NCBI GenBank assembly: GCA_937920455.1
Contig: CALETX010000205.1
Location: 1-9,261 of the forward strand
Direction of reading: 5' to 3'
DNA length: 9,261 nt
DNA from: an uncultured bacterium
GTDB lineage: Bacteria; Verrucomicrobiota; Kiritimatiellia; UBA8416; CALETX01
Both the position numbers and the translations under genes were made by a program. This document shows positions 1 to 7,416 of this stretch, in pieces (the stretch's first letter is position 1; the number at the start of each line of letters is the position of its first letter). The notes under the pieces were generated by a model that worked only from the letters and a program-made list of their open reading frames with translations, made no database searches and had not been told where the DNA came from.

Positions 1-3000
1 CCATGCTGTTTGATTCTCATCGTCCTGAACGAGGAACTGCTCGATGTTGCGCAGAATCATGTCGAGTTTTTCCTTCTGCCCGGTGCGCTGCAGGGCAAGT
101 CCGAACATGGCTTTGGCATAGATGCTCAGATATGTCCTGTCTCTGTAAAGGAAATCGCGCATTTCCGCGTTATCCTTGCCAGTGTCAACGAGGACCATGT
201 AAATGAAGGCGTCGAGGTTATCAGCCCTTTCTTTCCATGGAGAGATCTTCTTGGCGGTCTGATTCAGCAGGCGGAGCTGCTCATTTTGATATGATTCGAG
301 CCACGCGATTCCACGCTCCATCACTCCCGGCACCAGCGCCACACCGTTATGTTTTGCTATCTGCAGGCCGTGGACGACATAGGCTGTTGTGTGCGGGTAT
401 GATTTTTCGCCCGAGCCGGAAAACCAGCCCCATCCGCCGTCTGAAAGCTGCATAGCGGTCAAAGCCTTGAGGCCGGTTGCGATCATATCGGCGACTTCTT
501 CATCCTCGAACACGGGATTGCGTTCGACCCAGGTTTGGCCGTTCCATTTCAAGTCTCCGACAACTCTCTTCCAGTCCGCGGCACGTTTCTGGTCATCGCC
601 TATTTCCTGGGCATTGAGATTTGTGCGTTTTTCTTTTATGGCCTTGAGGTCAAGTCCCATGTCCTTGAGTATCTTTTGCGTGATGATGGTTGGAAGGAAG
701 CGGTTTAGGGTCTGTTCGGTGCAGCCGTAAGGATACTCGACGAGATACGGCAGAGCGTCAACCATGGCGCCGGCGAGAGTGGGTGAATAACGGAGTTCAA
801 GGACGGTTTGTTCGATCCGCCGTTCAGCAGGGACGTTCATCTCTATTGTTGAGGCTTGCTGGTCGGGTCTGATAGCGCGGCACCATGACTCTGTCTTCAG
901 CATTCCGTGGACATATACAGGGAACTTCATCTGCATTGCGTCCGATTCTTCATCGGTTAGGGCTTTCATCCGCACTACAACTTCGCCTTCGCGCAACACC
1001 TTCACACGCCAGTCAACGCGGCGTTCCCCTCCCGCTTGTATCTCGATCCGCTGAACGGCTGGGGCAACGCTCTGGATTATCTGGGCGCAATCGCCATCGA
1101 GCTCCAGCGCTGCGGTGACATTCTTGGGATTCTTCAGGTAGTTGTGAATGTTGGCTGACAGAACAACCTCATCCTTTTCCAGGAAGAATCGCGGCGCCTG
1201 TAGGCGGAGCAAGAGGTTCTTGGTTGTGGCAACCTCGGCGAAGCCTTCACCCACGATTGTTCCTTGACCCATGACCCATGTTTTGATTTTCCATGAAGTG
1301 AGGTTCTCCGGCATATTGAACGAAACTTCCGCAAGGCCATTTTCATCGGTTATGAGAGAGGGTGCCCAAAACGCGGTGTCCGCAAAATCCTTGCGCACCG
1401 TTGGCCGAACGGCAGACGCTTCTTCGCCTTCGGTGGGAGCCATGCCTTCCTCCCTTGCCTCCCTGATACGGTCGGCGTCCATGGCCTCACCTTGTTCCTG
1501 AGCCTCTGCGAGGGACGCCATGGGAGCGGCTGCAAGTTCTATGCTGTCCATGGCCCTGGCCCTGGTTCCGCCTGCTTTTCTGACTACGCCGCTATGCATT
1601 CTGCGGCCGCCAAACGAGGCCCTGCCTTCATAAGTCTCGTCCGGGATCGAAGCACCGAAGGCGCCGATTGTTTGCATGGGTTCCGCGCCGGGAAGGATGA
1701 GGTTGGCAAACCAGCGGTCGAGGCTCGATTCGCTTTGCGGATGATGCTGTCTGCGCCATTTCCAGAAAAAGGATTTTATTTCTGGCACATTGGATCCGGT
1801 GGATATGTACTCGACCGACTTGTCGTAAACAGTAAGCACTGCGGAGCCGCGGAAGGGTTTGCCAGCGAGGTCGGTCACTCTGACCTGGATCCTGGCAGGC
1901 GCGCCCGGCTTGTACGTGTCTGCCGATGGTCTGGCTTCCACATTCACAACCCTTTTTTCAGGAGGCACCACAATTTCCCTCACGTCAGTGAATACTTTGC
2001 CATCGTGGACTGTGACGGCTTCCACGAAAAAGTTAGGCATGTCCTTCTTTGTGACCTCGATTACGGCCATCGAAGATTTGCCTTTTAGGAGCAACACATC
2101 GGGTTTCAGGTAGACGCCGTTTGCCGGCCTGATGAACAGCAGAACTGCCGAATCAGGCTTGTCAACGTTGACCATGAGTTTGACTTTGTCGCCTGGCTGG
2201 TACTCCTTTTTGTCCGGGATAAGCTCCAGGTCGCTGAAACGGAAATCTCGTCCGTCGAATCCCTCGCCGATGACGCAAAACACATATCCGCCTTCGATAG
2301 TGTGTTTTTTCTCATCCGTGACCTTGTAGGAGAGCCTGTACTGTCCGGCTTTTGAAGCTGCAATCTGGATCGAAGCGCGGCCTTCCTCGTCTGTGTCCAG
2401 GCCCCATTTCCTGACTACGGTTTCGATGGGCAGAACGTCATCCTTCTTTGGCTTATAGGAAATCGAGTAGAGCGTGAGCTCGCCCTTGCCGCGGACGGGC
2501 TTGTTATCGGCAGTGATGGCGGAAAAAAAGGCCTGTATGGTGTCTCCCACGCGAAAATAGCCGCGCTCGACCCAGGCATATACCTTGAACGGCTTGCGTG
2601 TTACGAGTACAGATCCCTGGCCGACGATAGTGCGTCTCGATGCGTCGGTAACTTCGGCGGTGATTTCGTAGCGATGGTCTGTGTCCCCGTGAATTTTGGC
2701 GGCCAGGGCGGTATCAATATCAACTTTCACCGTGCCGTCAGGACCAATGGGGACTTCCGCTTCTGCGACGACTTCTGGCGGGGTGCTTCTTCGAGGCCAC
2801 CACCACGGGATTGGCCTGGCGCAACCCCATTCGTTCCATCGTGGATACCAGTCGTAGTCGTATGCAAACCACCAGTATCCAGGGCCGTAGAACCAGTCCC
2901 AATAACACACCGGAAACCATTGCGCGGCATGGGATGTCCTGAGAATCTTGTATTTCGCACGCGCTTCAGTAACCGGTGCGCCGAAATAGTATTTGGCCTT

Positions 3001-5304
3001 GATTGTTGCGTTGATTTTTTCGCCGAGTTTCACCGGTTCGGATGGCGCCTCGACCATCACCTCGAACTCCGGCTTCTTGTATTCCTCGACCCTGAAAGTT
3101 GCTCCACCAATGGCAAATGAGCCGCCTTTTATGCTCATTCCGTACACTCCAAGCGTTGCGTCCGACGGAAGAGCATATTCGCCGTCGAAGCCGCCGAACT
3201 CGTCCGCGATGAAATCCTTTTCAAACACCTTTTCGCTCTTCGGGTTATAGATCTCAATGTGGAATGAGCGCTTTGCAAATATCGAACCGTCCTCCTGATC
3301 GTATTTTGCGTGTCTGACCCACGCCTTGAATCTGACCGATTGATTCGGTCGGTAAACAGGCCTATCGGTGATAAAAATAGCCTTGGCCTGATTGTATTCG
3401 TAATCGTAATAGTCCGGATGCCACACGCCTGTGAATCCCAGGAAGGCAAGGCGTCCTTCATGAGGCGTCCCTGGTTCTCCGGTAGCGGTGATGAGCCATT
3501 GGTAATTCTGCGGTAGGGCATCTTTCTTGAGGAAGACCTGTCCCATTTCGTCGGTGCGTTCGGCGAAAGCTGTGGTCAGCACATTGTAGTGCCGTCCCAG
3601 TGTTTTTTCCACATATTCCTGTCTGAAGCCGAAAAATTCGATTGTCATGCCCTTAAGTGGCTTTCCTGTTACGGCGTCGGCCACATAGTAGTATGACAGC
3701 TGGTTTACCGGCTTCTTGACTATGACCGTGTCGTCAAGCCAGATTACGATCTTGCTCGTGTTGCCGTCTTTCATAGTGGCTGTGAGCATGTAAACTCCGG
3801 CTTTGGCGAGGCCGGTGCCCAGTGCGACGCGCTTGTCCCAATGATTTGGACGTGGCTCGAGAGGTATCTCTCGTTCCAAGACCTTGTCCTTTACATACTG
3901 TTGCCCTTTCTTGTTGATGAGCATCCAGCCGATGTTCTGGATGTTCATGCGTTCCCAATCCAGTTCCTTGGGGTTGCTCTTCAGGTATTCTTTGATCTCA
4001 GAGAGTAACGCTCGAAAATCAACCTGATGAGCGGTCAACGTCACGGCCCTCCCGTTGCGGAACCTGAATAGCACAGTGGCTTCGCGGCCGGCGGGGAACG
4101 TCTGGGTTGGTTCGAATTGCCCCCAGTTGCCTGTTATTTGCTCGATGCGTTTTTGCTTCCAACTGTTGGAATCGCCGCACTGCTTTATGCTCCGTCGCCA
4201 GTATTCCACGGCGCGGTCGTACTGGCGGCGGTTTTCATAAATCTGGGCAAGCGTGTTGAGAGCTTTTTCTGCCCAGCCGCCTTTTGCTTCGTCGGCCACT
4301 TTCTGGAATATTTTTATGTGGTTGAATTCGTCGGGCAGGGTGAAGCGTCTGATGCCTGTGGCGAGCCTTGCGATGGTTTCATAGTCCTTCAATGTATGCA
4401 CAGCATATGGGCCGGACTCGTCGGTTTTATCGTCGTCCGGCTCCGGCATCCAGCCGTACCATGCCATTGTCTGAACACCGAATTGCTGATGGAGAAAACT
4501 GGCGAACTCGATCTGAACCTGGTAGTCGATATTCGGGTTGGCCGTGGCCGCATTCTCCAGGAGCCATCGCCATCGCTCGCCGTCGGAAGCAGCCTCATCG
4601 AACGACGCGGGGAGCTTGTGAAACACGGGGTTTCCGTTCTCGTCCACTGGAGCTCCACGCGGCGAGCTCCCATAGTAGGCATAGCCCTCCTCGTAATCCG
4701 GAAGCTTCGATATGTCGGTCAGGTCCTGCAGCCTCCAGGCCTCCTGGTGGCCGCTATAACCCATTACCATTCTTGCAAACTCCAGATAGAAAGCGCCTAA
4801 TTCGTCCTTGTTTGCTGCCTGGGCAAGATCCATTGCGCGTCGCATGAGCTGCAGAGCGCGAACCCGGTCGCGCGCAAAGCTGTTGACGTATCTGCCACCG
4901 CCGCGATGGTGGCCGCGTTCGAACTTGCCGGCCACAATGAAGCCGTAGTGCTGATCGTTGTAGTAGTTTTGAGCGGCGGCAAAAAGCAGGCGCCAATTGT
5001 TGGAGTGAACAGCGATCACCTCTTCCCTGAATGCGTCTGTCTCGTTCCATCTATTCAGATTTCTCATGCATGCCACCGCCTGGATCATGTCCGTTCCGAC
5101 GAGAGCCGCATCATCGGCGGGGTTGAGCGCAAGGCGCATGTAGATATCGAGCGCATCCTTGAAGTTGCCGTCGCGCATGATCTTTTCAGCCTTTGCGCGC
5201 AAGGGCGCCATCTCTTCCGGCGTAGTGTTTGGCTTATCCGCTCCGACTAGCAGGAATAGCAGAGAGACAAACGTTCCTGTTAGGATGACATGGCGGGTTT
5301 TCAT
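1..5304 (-). CDS. Alpha-2-macroglobulin family protein with intact thioester motif (3' end outside window)
   Basis: This is a large exported protein of the bacterial alpha-2-macroglobulin family; members are thought to trap attacking proteases in the periplasm. The frame is open for 1768 codons and runs off the window, so the C-terminus is missing. Seen in the translation: a signal peptide (basic MKTRH, then a hydrophobic run, likely cut after VGA at residue 22; no lipobox Cys); TPR-like helices near 35-62 and 345-377; an MG2-type motif TDRPVYRP at 646-653; YKKPEFEV at 742-749; an aromatic patch at 800-836; a conserved MG strand around VYDKSVEY (1159-1166); a low-complexity bait-like stretch at about 1212-1302; the conserved FADTAFW segment ending at W1313, followed by PENLTSWK; the thioester motif GCTEQ at 1527-1531 (Cys1528, Gln1531); and a GGWGWF repeat of the thioester domain at 1623-1628. 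The start at 5304 is supported by GGAGGA 8 nt upstream and by the signal peptide. An in-frame ATG at 5328 would add eight residues and lacks this support. The N-terminal TPR region makes it longer than E. coli YfhM. The family call is secure; the protease-trap role is inferred from the family. Confidence 0.95.
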   Translation of the reverse strand, partial: MKTRHVILTGTFVSLLFLLVGADKPNTTPEEMAPLRAKAEKIMRDGNFKDALDIYMRLALNPADDAALVGTDMIQAVACMRNLNRWNETDAFREEVIAVHSNNWRLLFAAAQNYYNDQHYGFIVAGKFERGHHRGGGRYVNSFARDRVRALQLMRRAMDLAQAANKDELGAFYLEFARMVMGYSGHQEAWRLQDLTDISKLPDYEEGYAYYGSSPRGAPVDENGNPVFHKLPASFDEAASDGERWRWLLENAATANPNIDYQVQIEFASFLHQQFGVQTMAWYGWMPEPDDDKTDESGPYAVHTLKDYETIARLATGIRRFTLPDEFNHIKIFQKVADEAKGGWAEKALNTLAQIYENRRQYDRAVEYWRRSIKQCGDSNSWKQKRIEQITGNWGQFEPTQTFPAGREATVLFRFRNGRAVTLTAHQVDFRALLSEIKEYLKSNPKELDWERMNIQNIGWMLINKKGQQYVKDKVLEREIPLEPRPNHWDKRVALGTGLAKAGVYMLTATMKDGNTSKIVIWLDDTVIVKKPVNQLSYYYVADAVTGKPLKGMTIEFFGFRQEYVEKTLGRHYNVLTTAFAERTDEMGQVFLKKDALPQNYQWLITATGEPGTPHEGRLAFLGFTGVWHPDYYDYEYNQAKAIFITDRPVYRPNQSVRFKAWVRHAKYDQEDGSIFAKRSFHIEIYNPKSEKVFEKDFIADEFGGFDGEYALPSDATLGVYGMSIKGGSFAIGGATFRVEEYKKPEFEVMVEAPSEPVKLGEKINATIKAKYYFGAPVTEARAKYKILRTSHAAQWFPVCYWDWFYGPGYWWFAYDYDWYPRWNEWGCARPIPWWWPRRSTPPEVVAEAEVPIGPDGTVKVDIDTALAAKIHGDTDHRYEITAEVTDASRRTIVGQGSVLVTRKPFKVYAWVERGYFRVGDTIQAFFSAITADNKPVRGKGELTLYSISYKPKKDDVLPIETVVRKWGLDTDEEGRASIQIAASKAGQYRLSYKVTDEKKHTIEGGYVFCVIGEGFDGRDFRFSDLELIPDKKEYQPGDKVKLMVNVDKPDSAVLLFIRPANGVYLKPDVLLLKGKSSMAVIEVTKKDMPNFFVEAVTVHDGKVFTDVREIVVPPEKRVVNVEARPSADTYKPGAPARIQVRVTDLAGKPFRGSAVLTVYDKSVEYISTGSNVPEIKSFFWKWRRQHHPQSESSLDRWFANLILPGAEPMQTIGAFGASIPDETYEGRASFGGRRMHSGVVRKAGGTRARAMDSIELAAAPMASLAEAQEQGEAMDADRIREAREEGMAPTEGEEASAVRPTVRKDFADTAFWAPSLITDENGLAEVSFNMPENLTSWKIKTWVMGQGTIVGEGFAEVATTKNLLLRLQAPRFFLEKDEVVLSANIHNYLKNPKNVTAALELDGDCAQIIQSVAPAVQRIEIQAGGERRVDWRVKVLREGEVVVRMKALTDEESDAMQMKFPVYVHGMLKTESWCRAIRPDQQASTIEMNVPAERRIEQTVLELRYSPTLAGAMVDALPYLVEYPYGCTEQTLNRFLPTIITQKILKDMGLDLKAIKEKRTNLNAQEIGDDQKRAADWKRVVGDLKWNGQTWVERNPVFEDEEVADMIATGLKALTAMQLSDGGWGWFSGSGEKSYPHTTAYVVHGLQIAKHNGVALVPGVMERGIAWLESYQNEQLRLLNQTAKKISPWKERADNLDAFIYMVLVDTGKDNAEMRDFLYRDRTYLSIYAKAMFGLALQRTGQKEKLDMILRNIEQFLVQDDENQTAW

Positions 5305-5312
5305 CGAATATG

Positions 5313-5318
5313 TCCTCC
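5313..5318 (-). promoter_or_regulatory. Ribosome binding site of the alpha-2-macroglobulin gene
   Basis: GGAGGA on the minus strand lies 8 nt upstream of the ATG at 5304. It selects this start over the in-frame ATG at 5328, which lies upstream of the motif. No convincing -35/-10 pair was found further upstream. Confidence 0.75.
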
Positions 5319-5387
5319 GATAACTCATGACCGTGCGCGTCGCGATTGGAGTTCCTACACCTATAACGATTGTCGAGGCAAGTTTCT

Positions 5388-5885
5388 TCAGAAATGTGTC
5401 GTCAATACAGCGGACAGTTTTTTCGGGCTTCGATGATCTGCCTGGCCTGTGTCCTCTGAGAATGTGCCGTCATTTGCACGCATGGGCGGATATGCGTCTG
5501 GAAATAGCAGTTCGTGGCAAGGGTGGAAACGAATGGTTCCTGTCTTGTTGTTTTCTCCAGATAGATAGTGGGTGAGTAGTGGCAGCATTTTACTGTCCTC
5601 AAACAAGGAATGTGAAGGGCCTTTCCATCCAGAGAGACGCGAAAAGCCAATGACAGACTGAACAAGCAGATCTCTTAGCCGCTCCGCCATCCTCTCTCGA
5701 TACACCTTTGCCACAGTCTGCAGATGCACTGCGTGTTCGTTGCCTTCACAATATATTTCGTAATAAGGATGGCGATTGAGCGCCGGTATGAAGCCGGACT
5801 CCCCACGGCAGGCAGCGCTTGGCGCGACGGCGTCCGTCGAGCGGGACGGCGGTGGAAACACAACCTCGGACCGGCTCCGGCCCAT
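5388..5885 (-). CDS. Doubtful 165-codon reading frame, unrecognised
   Basis: This frame is open from an ATG at 5885 to a TGA at 5388, and it stays open upstream of the ATG almost to the end of hypA. I recognise no family. The first third is rich in Pro, Ser and Arg because it crosses the GC-rich block; the middle (around NRHPYYEIYCEGNEHAV) looks more protein-like; the end is unremarkable. There is no clear ribosome binding site before the ATG, no signal peptide and no membrane segment. The composition changes abruptly inside the frame, which argues against one intact gene. It may be chance, or a remnant of a decayed gene. It is recorded so that it can be tested. Confidence 0.15.
   Translation of the reverse strand: MGRSRSEVVFPPPSRSTDAVAPSAACRGESGFIPALNRHPYYEIYCEGNEHAVHLQTVAKVYRERMAERLRDLLVQSVIGFSRLSGWKGPSHSLFEDSKMLPLLTHYLSGENNKTGTIRFHPCHELLFPDAYPPMRANDGTFSEDTGQADHRSPKKLSAVLTTHF
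5825..5839. repeat. Small perfect inverted repeat in the GC-rich block
   Basis: CGACGG and CCGTCG form a 6-bp perfect stem around a 3-nt loop (CGT). A second possible pairing, CGTCC with GGACG, overlaps it, so the block could fold in more than one way. No T-run follows on either strand, so it is not a classical terminator. Its position inside a GC-rich patch would fit a REP-like or other dispersed intergenic element, but a single copy cannot show this. Confidence 0.35.
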
Positions 5886-5949
5886 CAGCTTCGGCGATGC
5901 TTCTGGCTCATGCCAACCATCCTCCGCATCTTGCGGCGCTTCAATAGAA

Positions 5950-5966
5950 CGAGAGACGAGCTCTCG
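5950..5966 (-). terminator. Weak terminator-like hairpin after hypA
   Basis: On the minus strand CGAGAG pairs with CTCTCG across a 5-nt loop, about 50 nt after the hypA stop, and is followed by TTCTATTG. The stem is short and the T-tract poor, so this is at best a weak intrinsic terminator of the hyp operon. It could also be chance. Confidence 0.25.
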
Positions 5967-6016
5967 CAGCAGTGCTGATCCTCGACAACCACTCCTGTTG
6001 ATTATCTGAATGGATA

Positions 6017-6382
6017 CTAAGTTTTGTCTTCAGCCGTCTCAAGTTCAGCCTTCAGAATAAGAAGCTCTGTTCCGGCAATTATTTGCACATCGGTTTCTGC
6101 GCAATGTGCGCAGACAGCAACAAATGTTTGTCCGGCAGCGCGGGAGCTTCTGCCGCATTTATGGCATTTCAAGACTGCTGGGGTTTTCTTTAGACGGAGC
6201 TTAGCGCATTCGGCGATTGTGCCGCGGGCGGCGAGGGGGAAGGCAAGCCGGAGGGCTTCAGGATCAACTCCTGAAAGCTGACCGATCTGTAGCGTCACTG
6301 ACATTATGCGGCGTGCTTTGTGCTGGCTCGCAACACACTCAAGTTCTCTGACGATGCCATATGCTATCGAGAATTCATGCAC
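6017..6382 (-). CDS. hypA: Hydrogenase nickel-insertion accessory protein HypA
   Basis: HypA binds nickel and, with the GTPase HypB, delivers it to the large subunit of [NiFe]-hydrogenases in the cytoplasm. The 121-residue product has the usual length. It begins with MHEFSIAY, in which His2 and the N-terminus form the conserved nickel site, and it carries a zinc site of two CxxC pairs: Cys73/Cys76 (CHKCGR) and Cys91/Cys94 (CAHC). The C-terminal IIAGTELLIL strand is typical. The start is GTG at 6382, fixed by the obligatory MHE motif; the nearby ATG is out of frame. It is the last gene of the hyp group, 9 nt after the hypE stop and in the same frame, separated by tandem TGA codons. No good ribosome binding site precedes it, so translation is probably coupled to hypE. 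Its place after hypE, with no hypB beside it, differs from the common hypAB order. Confidence 0.96.
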   Translation of the reverse strand: MHEFSIAYGIVRELECVASQHKARRIMSVTLQIGQLSGVDPEALRLAFPLAARGTIAECAKLRLKKTPAVLKCHKCGRSSRAAGQTFVAVCAHCAETDVQIIAGTELLILKAELETAEDKT

Positions 6383-6391
6383 GGCGGTTCA

Positions 6392-7402
6392 TCAACATAT
6401 TCGCGGCAGAAGCTCGCCGCGGGGCAGATCCACCAGGCGGCGTCCACCGGCGGAGGTTTCCATGATCACACGGCCGCGACCTTCAACGACTGTCCCAATG
6501 CGCGATGAATGACGGCCCTCAGGCAGTCTTTTCCACGCGGAGAGAACGGCGTCAGCCACGCTTTGTGCGCAGAAGAGAACAATTCTGCCTTCACAGGCCG
6601 AATGCAGAGGATCTATACCGAGGATGTCCGAAGCTGAACGAACAGGCGGGCTGATCGGTATTTCAGTTTCGCGCAGTATTACATCCACAGACCGATCATC
6701 AACGATTTCGTTAAGCACGGCCGAAAGGCCGCCGCGGGTCGGATCCCGCATGAAATGCACATCTTTCGCAAAAGGCGCGATCTCAGCAATCAGTCGGTGA
6801 ACTGGCGCAGTGTCACTTTCAGGACCGTCTTTTGTAAAGAGGTGGTGACGGGCAGCCATGACGGCCATGCCATGATCGCCGATAGTTCCGCTGACAAGAA
6901 TTGCATCTCCTGGCCGTATCAGGGAAACGTCAAGGTTGAAACCTTCAATCAATTCTCCGACGCAGGCTGTGGTAATGTACAATCCGTCTGCCTGGCCGTG
7001 AGGGACCACTTTGGTGTCGCCGGTTACGACCGTCACGCCGGAATCATCGGCGGCTGCCCGGATGGAATCCAACACCCTGCGAAAGGTAGCCAGTGGAAGA
7101 CCTTCCTCGACGATGATCGCCACCGACAGCCAAAGCGGCTTTGCGCCGCAAACGGCAACGTCGTTCACCGAGCCGTGCACCGCAAGTTTGCCTATGTCAC
7201 CACCCGGAAACTCAAGTGGCTGCACCACATAGCTGTCTGTAGTGAAAACTGCTTTCCCCTTCAGCGAAGCAAGTACCGCTGCGTCGGGGAGATTGCGCAG
7301 GGGGCCGTCGCCGAATCGTGAGAGAATTTCGTCCCGCACAAGGCTTCTGGCTAATCTGCCGCCTCCTCCGTGAGCCAATTCGATCATTTGGATGTTTTCC
7401 AT
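6392..7402 (-). CDS. hypE: Hydrogenase maturation protein HypE (thiocarboxamide dehydratase)
   Basis: HypE receives a carbamoyl group from HypF on its C-terminal cysteine and dehydrates it with ATP to a thiocyanate, the source of the cyanide ligands of the hydrogenase iron. The 336-residue product belongs to the PurM/AIR synthase-like family. Visible motifs are the Gly-rich HGGGGR at 11-16, FTTDSYVVQPLEFPGGDIG at 53-71, the GSVNDVAVCGAKP segment at 77-89, VTGDTKVVPHG at 126-136, DPTRGGL at 220-226, and the diagnostic C-terminal PRIC with Cys336 as the last residue. The frame is open up to 7483, but that would overlap hypD by 67 nt and add non-conserved residues. The ATG at 7402 gives the normal family N-terminus and lies 14 nt after the hypD stop. 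A Shine-Dalgarno-like AAGGAG is somewhat distant (18 nt). All key residues are present, so the enzyme looks functional. Confidence 0.97.
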   Translation of the reverse strand: MENIQMIELAHGGGGRLARSLVRDEILSRFGDGPLRNLPDAAVLASLKGKAVFTTDSYVVQPLEFPGGDIGKLAVHGSVNDVAVCGAKPLWLSVAIIVEEGLPLATFRRVLDSIRAAADDSGVTVVTGDTKVVPHGQADGLYITTACVGELIEGFNLDVSLIRPGDAILVSGTIGDHGMAVMAARHHLFTKDGPESDTAPVHRLIAEIAPFAKDVHFMRDPTRGGLSAVLNEIVDDRSVDVILRETEIPISPPVRSASDILGIDPLHSACEGRIVLFCAQSVADAVLSAWKRLPEGRHSSRIGTVVEGRGRVIMETSAGGRRLVDLPRGELLPRIC

Positions 7403-7416
7403 AGGGTCGAGAACCT

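Larger units (their letters stand above)
5305..6016. other. Spacer of about 0.7 kb without a convincing gene
   Basis: This stretch separates the stop of hypA from the start of the alpha-2-macroglobulin gene. No frame on either strand gives a recognisable protein, and no tRNA- or rRNA-like sequence was seen. It is uneven in composition: 5771-5880 has 79 G+C in 110 bases, while the flanks are more A+T-rich. Its length and patchiness would fit a decayed gene, a dispersed intergenic repeat or an unrecognised small RNA. It should also contain the promoter of the large downstream gene, because the hyp operon probably ends here. Confidence 0.6.

Noticed and set aside
1492..2088. Plus-strand frame of 198 codons
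   Set aside because: It lies wholly inside the conserved A2M gene on the other strand, has no ribosome binding site and gives no recognisable protein.
4117..4800. Plus-strand frame of 227 codons
   Set aside because: It is antisense to the N-terminal region of the A2M gene, whose frame is continuous here. The long antisense frame follows from the codon composition of the real gene.
5340..5410. Promoter for the A2M gene
   Set aside because: TTGCCT, TTGACG and TTATAG hexamer-like strings occur, but none pair at 16-18 nt spacing.
5402..5665. Second minus-strand frame of 87 codons in the spacer
   Set aside because: It overlaps the 165-codon frame in another register, has no ribosome binding site, and its sequence resembles no family.
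6389..6394. UGA as selenocysteine or a reassigned codon at the hypE/hypA junction
   Set aside because: HypE ends properly in PRIC before the first TGA, HypA has its own conserved start, and TGA also ends hypC and hypD.
6755..7321. Plus-strand frame of 188 codons
   Set aside because: It is antisense to the well-conserved hypE and shows no family features.
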